DNA from: Phytophthora hibernalis | Lineage: Eukaryota; Oomycota; Peronosporomycetes; Peronosporales; Peronosporaceae | Length of the DNA: 64,000 bases | NCBI GenBank assembly: GCA_012656075.1 | Contig: JAAKBF010000007.1 | Location: 62,001-126,000 of the forward strand | Reading direction: 5' to 3' | Shown: positions 55,771 through 64,000 of the stretch, one piece after another | Numbering within the stretch: position 1 is the stretch's first letter | How the letters are laid out: the number at the start of each line of letters is the position of its first letter | Notes under the pieces: generated by a model | Seen by the model: only the letters and a program-made list of their open reading frames with translations | Database searches by the model: none | What the model was told of the DNA's origin: nothing | Translations under genes and position numbers: made by a program

Positions 55771-58700
55771 TCAATTGAACGAAGTGGTTGTGGATTCAGC
55801 CTGAACGCTCGATGAAGTCTCTTTTGCCTTATCCGGTGCGTCGCGTTGACCGTTCGAAAAGAGCTTACTCGGCAGCAGCATCTTCCACCCCGTTGTCTGA
55901 CTCTTCACAACGCGTCCACCGCCGTCCTCAACCAGTGCCAGCAATCGCGCGGCCTCCAGAGGGTCTTTTCCAGCTACTTCAAGCGCATGCTGGAGAGTGA
56001 AGTGCTCTGGGCAAAAGATACACCAGGAACACCGAGCACGAGTGCACGGTGCCGACATTGCGAGACGGCACAAATCTTCTTCCCGTTCGATGCATCAATG
56101 GACAACCGCTTCTTGCTTCGGCTCTTTTTGGTTTTGTTTTGCCGTGTCTTGGTCGACCTCTTCTTTTCTGCAGCTCCTTCCTCTTCCAGCAACGCTGCTG
56201 CCATGCGTTTAGCTTCCTGCTCGGCCATCTCAGCATCTCGTCGTCGTTTGGCTCGAACTTTCTCTTCAAGTGCGAGTATCTCCTGCGGCATTTCTGTCAG
56301 CACTTCAACCATCGTGAACGTGTGATCAGAGCGTTTTCCTTTGCTGTGAAAACGCTCAAAGCACCCTGGGTTCCCCATCCAGCGCACACTGCAGTACCGG
56401 TCACCGCATGTGATACATTCACGATCAGCAGCTTTGCCGCATTCAACGCACAGTCCTCGATCTCCCAGTAACTCGCGCCGCTTTTCCGCTAAGGCCGTCT
56501 CCACGCATACAAGTGAATGTCTACTGCTTCGAGCTCCAGTTGGTGACGAGGAGCTCCAGTGGCAAACCGCACAGAGCGTTTGGGCACAGAATTCGCAACG
56601 TTCATCGCCGCGACGTGCGTAACACTGTTCACAATACACGTCACCGAGCTCTAGAGGTTGCGGAAGCAATTCCATGGTGTGCGTCTTTCCGTCTGCTCGT
56701 CGACCACGAGCATGAGTGCGATCCATGCACGTCTCGCAAAGCGCATCTTGGCATGTGAGGCACCTCTGGCACGCTACTCTCGCCTCGCACTCAACACAAG
56801 GAGGAGCATAAGCTGCGTACCATTCGCGCGCGTGGTGCGAGCGCGTTTTACCTCGAGAGTGCACACGTGTGAAGCAGCGTTCGCAGTAGTGCTCGTTGCA
56901 AAGCAAGCACCGAAGGTTGGATGGTCTTGAGCACTCAACACAGCGGAAAAATGGGGTGCTCAACGGGTTCAGCGCTGTGTACGTGTGCCAGCTCAAATCT
57001 TCCAAAGCAGTCGCCACCACGGCGGGAAATGGCGGTCGTAGAAGCATGCGAGACAGAAATCCACGTAGTCACCGGTAGGCGAATAGCACTCGTCACAGCG
57101 GCGGGCTGCGCGTTCTGCGACACAAAGACTGCAAGCAACCCATGGCGTCTCGGTACTAGGTCCAGAGTTAGTCGTACGTCGGCGAGAGGCTGGAGTGTAG
57201 TGCGGCCATGCAAGCATCCATTTCTTCGTGAGCCGATCCTGTAGCATGGGACGGAAAGGTAGGACCCCCAGTAACTTCATCGCGAGGCTCCTCGAGCAGT
57301 TTCTCATCCGTGGGCGTGTAGACAAAGTAGAAGGTGGAAGTACGTTTATCCAACCGTTGTTCGTATGGCGATTGCTGTTGAGACTCCAGTAGTGCTCGTA
57401 CTTCTCGAGCACCTAGCGACCGCCACGCACACTGAATCGCCGTTGCCGCGAGTGCTCGAGCTCTTTGAGTAGCGACGTACCATCGTCGTACTCGAAGCAT
57501 CGAAACATTGTCTGGCACAATAGAGCGGTGTGTTCCCAGGCGAGCACACGCTCTAAGGCTTCTTCTCGAAGATATAGAGCCAATTGAGCGTATGAAAACG
57601 ATTTTTGCGCCTCATTTTCCCAGAGGCCTTTCACCGCGCAGTCTGGGTATCGAGATAAAGCCTTCGCTAGCCATCGTTCTTCCTCTTCTTCAGAAATCGG
57701 GACGACGGGTAAGGCGGCGGCGGTTGTTGCTGTTCCCATGATGTTCTCGTCATGGACAAGTGATTGGGACCCTCCTTCTACCATTGCCATCGTCTCCGAC
57801 CTCGTCACCGCTAGCATTGGTAATCGTCGTAATATTCGTAACACAGCTGATAGTTCTCGTTGAAGTATCGAGAGCTTTAGGTTGGCAGCGAAAACAACAC
57901 AGCGCTCAGCACACTGTCGATAAAATACGAAAATTGACTTCTCTTGTGGTTCCCGTGTGGCGAACGCCAGGGAGGCGATTTCGCCAACATTCGCAATCGC
58001 ATCATCGGGGCGTCCCGCATATCGTCGAAGGTGCATCTCTAGCTGTCGATACGAAATTGGCGTCGTCGAACTACGCAACGCGCGGACTAGACCAGCAACA
58101 CGCCCCTGCTGATTTGGAAAACTTTGGCTCACGAGCTGAGAGATAACACGCGCGGTTGGAAGGATGTTGAACGGATGCTCGGCACTCGCAGCGACGGATG
58201 TCTCTCTAGTGCAGCTCTGTGGGAATCGGCGTGCCCAAATTCTAGGAAATGTCGGCACTAATGCTGCTTCTTCCTTGCTCCACCCAAGGCTCTTAGCTTT
58301 TTGCTCGGATGAGACGGTGTCTAGAAGATCCTTCAGCGGAGTTTTCCCAAGAGATGATGTCACGTACTTGGTAAGTCCAAATCTACTCAAGAGCACCGAA
58401 GATGTCATACCCTCCAGCGAATAGCCGACCCAACCGACTCGTGCTGCCCGCCGTATAGTGTCCTGAACCTCGTTCACAAAAGATATAGCTGCAAGCTCCC
58501 TTTCACGAGCATTGATGGCCAAGAGAGTCCGAGCTAGTGCCTGAATTCGGATCGCTGCAAACTGCTCGTCGAAGGAATAATCGGGGCGTTCCCAGGATGT
58601 CTGTAGCGTGTTCTTGTTGAAAAAGTATGAGCGCGGTGCATCAGGCGAGCTCACCGCTGATGATATTAAGGCCGAATTGGGCAGTACTTCTTCCCAACCA

Positions 58701-61700
58701 AATCGTAGAGCCATCTTGGTGTATCGAAGCGAAGTTGTTGCTTGCGACTCGGGCGCAATTTGTCGATAGAAAGACGGCATCTGCTCCAGAAGACGAACAA
58801 TGGCTCGACCGTGCGCGTTACCTGGGCGTGAGTGCACCGGGTAACTCCAATTGCGACAATTTTCACCATACACACTGTCATGGTAGGCTGGCACCAGCGC
58901 GTTAACAGCGGCATTGAGTGTGGCGTGAAATCGAGTACGTCGTTGGTCCTGAACCGCCGAGTTGGTAACCTTTTCCGAATCCTTCCCAGCATCTTCTTGC
59001 CGAGCTGCATGTGTCGCCATTGTAGGTGATTTAGCTCGACCAAGTGCAGGAATTTCAGTAGGCTTATTTGAACTTGTGCTGCGTTTAGCCGGAGATCTCG
59101 CGATAGCGTGTCGACGCATTGGTGAAGGTACGACAGGCTTTGCCTTCACTCGTCCACTTAGCCAAGAGCTTACGTGGGAGTTGGCTCGAAACTGGACCTG
59201 GAATTTGAGCGTGAGTAGCTGCGTTCGTTCTTGTCGAGCACTATTCCACTCAGATTCGAGTGTGATACGCTGACGTTTTCGTCGATGCAGGCGTTGTAGC
59301 TCTTGAATATGGCACTGTGCAAGAAAGCGGCGCGTCTGAGCTTGAATTCGGATGACTTTATCCTCTTCTTCGATTGTATAAGTAGGTTTATCCGTGACAA
59401 TGCTCCTGACGTACGCTTGCTCCAGTGGCTCTTGATCTTCACCGATGGGGGCCTCGGTAGTATCCGCTTGACGAGAGTAAGTTGCATACACATACGCCTG
59501 ACAATCGTCGTCCCATTCCTCCACGTACCGATAGCGCAAAATCTTCCACAGAAGACGAAGACGGTGCGATTTAGCCTCTTCCTCTAGCCAGACATCCATC
59601 GCTTCTTGTTCTTTCTTGCGCTCCGACTGCCAAAATGGCGTAACGTGATCAGTATGATACTCTGTAAGATACTCGTCGCGGATTTCTTGATGGCGTCTAT
59701 TGATGCGTAGTTCAGTCACCAACTTGTTTCCAGCCCGCCGACGCCAAATACTCTGCACCTTTATTGCTGCTCCGTTCATCTTGACAATAGTGTCAGCCCC
59801 CACCCGCCAAATCCGTGCCTTCTCCTGATTGCCACGAGCATTTCTAGATGCAGTAATAACTCCCAGGAGTATGCGTTTAAGCAGCACCACCGTACGCTGG
59901 CCATCGACAGAAGCGCTTATATGGTCATTACCCAGCACAATCAACTCCATAGAAATCCCCATAAGTTCCGCCAGTCGTTCATGACCGAATTGCAAAATGT
60001 CTGCGCATTGACCGAACCTTGCGTGGTCATATCTTTTTACTTCGGTTTCAAACGAGAAGAACGTGAGCTCTTTCATGTTGCCTTTTACCTCGGCGATCGT
60101 TGTAAACGCCTCGAAGAAACGCTGTAATTGCCACCTTGTCACTTGGTTTTCCTCAAGAGTACTGACAAAGGCAAGTGCACGTGCATCCAAACCAGGGAAC
60201 CGTTCAAGAAACATCTCGCGAGCCACGTTGAGTTGGTCAATTGATCTGAGACTGCGTAAACTGTGCACGGCAGATATCTCTTTAGGTTCTTGTAGGGTAG
60301 CAAACTGCTGCTGTTGAGTGGCGATTTCACGGACATGCGCAGCATGCAGCGCTACTGTAGCTTCGCATTTAGCATGGGCTCCCGATGTTTTCTTGACGGC
60401 ATCTGCGAGTTCGCGGGTGCAAACTGTTTGCTTCTCCCGCACAGCTTTTGGAGGATTCCGAAACTCTTTAGCTTCTTGGAGCACTTCGTCCAGTGCATTT
60501 TCGTACTGCTGTTGCGTGTCAATGCATGCTTGCAAATGCTTTTGCGCAAGATCACAACTGCGTTTAAGCAGCGTTAGTTTATCCGTCCTAGAGCCAACAA
60601 CCTGCGTTGTCTCTTCGTTTCTTCGATTGTCTGAAAAGCAAACAGGTTGGTTACTATCATTTGCATATCCTGAACGTCGTGAACGCCAATTCGTTTCAGT
60701 TTTTCTTCGCAGGCATCAATACCAAACTCACGCAGCAGCTTTAGTGCATCCCCGGGTCAGTGGAAGAAACCCAGCGATTTTTCTGGAACAGCTCACTGTA
60801 CTTCGGACCAAGACCAAGGCGATGTAGCCATTCTTGTACAGACATCCCTCGAAGATCATCCTGTGGATCGTAGAATACGGCTGATGAGGACAACATCTTG
60901 TCAATGATGACACGAACTGAGCTTTCCGCTCGGAATGGATTCGTCTGCTTGCGCTTCTGAGCCTGCAAAAGCTTTTGTGCTGTTCGTTGGTGCGCACTTT
61001 GCCGCCATTTCAATTGGATTCGTACTGTCATTCGTGTGTGCAACTCCGTGTAAACGATACTTCTCATGATACGCATTCGGCAATGACAACCACGAAAATG
61101 CGCTGAATCTGGCACGCAGATGCATTGTGCAACTTCATCGTAGATTCGAGTACGCTGCGCAGTGCTGTGCCCATACATTCGTCGACTGTTTGGTGTGAGA
61201 CATTAGCTCTGATGCGGGCTAGCTCCTCTCGGAAATGCTTGCGCATTAAATGCACGCGAATAGCACGCTGAATGGAGCGGGCGGAACGTTCGCGTAGTGC
61301 AATCTGTCGGCCCATATGACCACGCACCAGTGCTTGTATTCGACATAAAGCGTCTTGCTCTCGTTCAAATTGGCGGAGTTTGTCCTCTTGTACTCTCATA
61401 ATTCGACGCACGTACAAATGGTGCCTCATTCTCCCTGGAACTGCTTTTAGCCACCAGAATTGCAAATATCTTGCTGTCCGAATACGATGGGCTTGGTTGA
61501 CACGAAAAACCATTTAATTCGTCGATGTGCCATTTTCTGCCGGCGCATTAACAGGACTAGTCGCTGAGCAAAATGCCAGCGCACATTTGTCTGGATTAAA
61601 GCAGCAGCGTTGTTGCGCTTCGTAGCCAGATACACCAACCACGCTCGGCGAATAACGCGTGCCATGTGATTTCTCTTATACGCAAGCACTTGGGCTTCGA

Positions 61701-64000
61701 ATTCACGCTCTTCCTTTTCCTTTTCACGTAGACATCCAAGCAGTAAGAACGTTGACCACTCATTATTGCGTCTATACCAGCATCGTTGAAAGGTGAGCGC
61801 AGCATGCCACTCCTGATCACGAATAATTCGTATCTCACGCGAAGCACACCTACAGAGGAAGCCCCGCGCGACTCGCTGCAGCAACGCGATACTGGACAAC
61901 AAACGTTCGTTTTCTTTTCGCTGAGCACACAAAACTAAACGACGCAGCCTCCGCATTCGAACCGCCCGAAAGACTGTTTGAACGAGCAGTGATGCATTCC
62001 GAAGTTTTAAGAACGCATCACGACAAGCACGCATTCGGACTCGTGCCTGCACGAGTATAATTTGTCTTCGCACGTGGTGATACTGCGAGCGAACCGCAAG
62101 CATCCGTTGCAGAGTCTGAATTTTGATAGCCACAAAACGGTATCGGGCGAGCGCAATACGGAATCGACGATGGCGATATGTACTTTGCACGAGCTCGGCT
62201 GATCGCCACATCATTCTTCTGTGCTCACGAATTTCGTCTGGAATCCGAAACGGTAGATCTGGTCGAGCTGGGGCGAGGTAGATATCACGCAGTACAGGAC
62301 TTGCAAAAGGATGATGCCAGTGCAGCGCCAAAAGCGTGCTCGACCTAAATGGCGTCGAATTTCAATCTGAATGAGCCTCACTGCAGCGTCGCGGTCACGC
62401 CAGATGAGCATTTGGGTAGTCTCAACCCATTTTAGGAACCCTTGCTGCTGATACCCACGCAAAACGTACTCGATAGCGACTTTGAGACGCTTTTTAGTCG
62501 CCTGGCGGTGATATTCTTCCCCACGTTCCCGAAATCGCGCATGCTCTACAATTGCTTTCCACTGCATGAGAGCCATGCGGCGCTGGTTGTCTTCAAATTC
62601 GAGAACCCAAAGCGCCATAGCCCGCCGCATTCGATGCCGACAGTACGCGGCACCACCAGGAAGCTGAAAGAGAAATTTAAGCGGCAGTCGCTCGCGCTCT
62701 TGCTGAATCATTGAATGCATTTCCTGCCGTGTTTGGTCTTCTTCTTGCCTTGCACGTGTGATTTGAGACCCAAGCGACGTCATAACTGAAGTATTCACGC
62801 GTTGAGCGAAGGATCGGAGTTGCCGAACATTGAGCTCGTTGGGATCGACGGGAGATGACAAGATTTCACGTAGCCGCTGGCGTTTAAATGCTGGAGTTGC
62901 TGGTTCGTTCTCCTCGGGCGACAATTTCCTTGCAGGTAGCTGACGTTTGGGTGGGTAAACTACATTAGTGCTGGCTCCTTTATTTCCGTTGGTAGCAGCA
63001 GCAGCAGGATACCCCTTGGCACAATGGCCACGGCCGTCATTGCCTCGCGCTCACTTTCATCATCATCATGTTCGTGCACCTTGTTCCATTGATCCCATCG
63101 GGTAACCTGGAGCCGACTGGGAACTAAACATCTCTTTTTGGTTTTTGCATCACTTTCTTCGCCATCTCGGAGGTGCTGCTGAAAGTACGCTGGTGATGCA
63201 AGTGGCATCCGTCGAGTGCGAAAAATTTCTAGCATGTGCTTCGGGTGTAAGAGCGTATCCGATGCGGGGTGCGGTGGCAACGCGTACGAAAGTGTCGCGT
63301 CTTCTACGTCGTCTTCTTGGTCTCGATTCTCTGAAGTCACTCCCCCTCCAGACATGCGAATACCACCGTTTGGCTGTATAAGCGGCAGTGAATTGAGCGT
63401 TGGATCCATCATGTACTGCCTTGGAAATACAGGCATCACCAAGCGATGGCGCTCCATTTTGAAAACGCGACTCGGCATTTCTCGTCTGGCAACGCTAGCG
63501 GCCAGGTTATCAGTCGCTCGTTCATTGTTCGCTGTATTGCCGTTTCTGCTTCCGGGATGACGAACAACAGACTGCTGTACTGTGGAGTGGCCAAGGCCCT
63601 GCTCAGCGATATCGCTAGTGCTCGCCTCTTTCCATGCCACCTTGCGGTGACGTTGACGCGGAGGTAATAGTTGGTTCGTGCTCCCCACTGCTCGAGGTGG
63701 AGAGGGCAGTCCATTGCCAGCTTGTCTCCTCTTTTTCTTCGACTTTCTCCTCGTATCGAAGACAGGATCAAGCATCCCACCGTACATCACATCTACTGGC
63801 CATGAAGCATCTCCGGTCTCCGGTCGCCCTGCTACCGTCAAAAGAAGGTTCGCGCTCTCTCGCTCGGAAGGCTGAGGCTGCAAGACCAGCAGATCCGAGT
63901 CCAGCGACACCATGAGCTGCAGATGGTGCTGTGACGGAGCTACATGCACCAAAATCCAACACACCAATCAATCATCATCCTCAGTAGCAGCCTCCGCGTC
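55771..64000 (-). CDS. Giant IQ-repeat / SAM / WW / B-box-like zinc-finger protein (partial, runs off right edge)
   Basis: One gene of at least 8.2 kb, apparently without introns and with the 5' end beyond the window. Order from N to C: a disordered basic region (63,967-62,960); at least nine IQ motifs (62,400-61,200; for example AIKIQTLQRMLAVRSQY, CRIQALVRGHMGRQIALRER); a SAM-like domain (MSVQEWLHRLGLGPKYSELF, 60,870-60,660); coiled coil (60,535-60,200); and more IQs (AIKVQSIWRRRAGNK; VIRIQAQTRRFLAQ). Then come a WW-like domain (SYFFNKNTLQTSWERP, near 58,600), another SAM-like stretch, an IQ followed by a second WW-like element (FYFVYTPTDEKLLEEP), and 5-6 Cys/His clusters of B-box type (CVECSRPSNLRCLLC; CQRCLTCQDALCETC; CEQCYARRGDERCEFC; CVECGKAADRECITC). 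The tail is Lys-rich and ends TTTSFN at 55771. About nine one-base frame breaks, each bridged by continuous domain sequence. Likely a calmodulin-binding scaffold; exact role unknown. Confidence 0.75.

Noticed and set aside
1..64000. CRISPR arrays, rRNA operons, bacterial operons, phage or viral genes
   Set aside because: None seen. Genes are intron-containing and eukaryotic; no regularly spaced direct repeats occur, and no capsid, polymerase or integrase genes were recognised.
1..64000. RXLR or Crinkler effector genes, expected in some oomycetes
   Set aside because: No signal peptide followed by RXLR/dEER or LFLAK was recognised on either strand; the secreted proteins found are enzymes and a lectin-like protein.

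Overview
This window looks like nuclear DNA from an oomycete (water mould), most likely a Phytophthora/Pythium-type peronosporalean. The genes are densely packed on both strands. Many are split by short introns (about 50-90 nt, GT..AG). The protein families are eukaryotic: TFIIB, COG4, MSH5, MAD2, E2F, coronin, an FG nucleoporin, translin/TRAX, AGC kinase, CLEC16A. Non-coding stretches carry the palindromic words TACATGTA and TACCGGTA. The assignment rests on gene content and gene style only; the species cannot be fixed.

Layout. 1-8.3 kb: a TFIIB-like factor cut by the left edge, a broken COG4, a double-RING/IQ protein of RNF32 type whose 5' half is duplicated 2.25 kb away, and a PDE6D-like prenyl-binding protein. 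8.5-12.6 kb: a nardilysin-like M16 protease and a small unknown gene, with a probable MITE in the shared upstream region. 13.4-23.7 kb: a run of cell-division and genome-maintenance genes (candidate securin, MSH5, MAD2, signal peptidase subunit SPC2, E2F, a BABAM1/MERIT40-like protein). 24.2-26.8 kb: a divergent pair, a PH-like protein and an AGC kinase, both starting with a probable N-myristoylation signal. 26.9-31.9 kb: three copies of a secreted palmitoyl-protein-thioesterase-like enzyme. 32-37.9 kb: CLEC16A, an LRR protein with a new-looking LFP repeat, and a coiled-coil protein. 38.2-42.4 kb: a Nup153/Nup136-type FG nucleoporin. 43.5-46.6 kb: a broken small gene, an alpha/beta hydrolase and its decayed duplicate. 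48.1-50.9 kb: a multidomain lectin-like surface or secreted protein. 51.3-52.7 kb: coronin. 54.6-55.6 kb: TRAX. 55.8-64 kb: a giant IQ/SAM/WW/zinc-finger protein running off the right edge.

One feature affects every gene call. Reading frames are interrupted, usually by a single missing base, at about 30 places, very often inside a homopolymer run. Restoring one base at each place recovers conserved family sequence. Housekeeping genes such as MAD2 and coronin are hit as often as duplicated genes. This points to consensus errors in a draft assembly rather than mass pseudogenisation. By contrast the hydrolase relic at 45.8-46.6 kb also shows scattered substitutions and looks truly dead.

Functional themes are mitosis and meiosis (securin candidate, MAD2, MSH5, E2F), secretory and endomembrane traffic (COG4, SPC2, CLEC16A), and lipid-anchored protein biology (PDE6D-like carrier, myristoylated kinase, thioesterases that remove palmitate). 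I see no operon-like logic. Several head-to-head pairs (MSH5/MAD2, SPC2/E2F, PH-like/AGC kinase, the two thioesterases) share short bidirectional promoters. All domain calls were made by eye without database searches.
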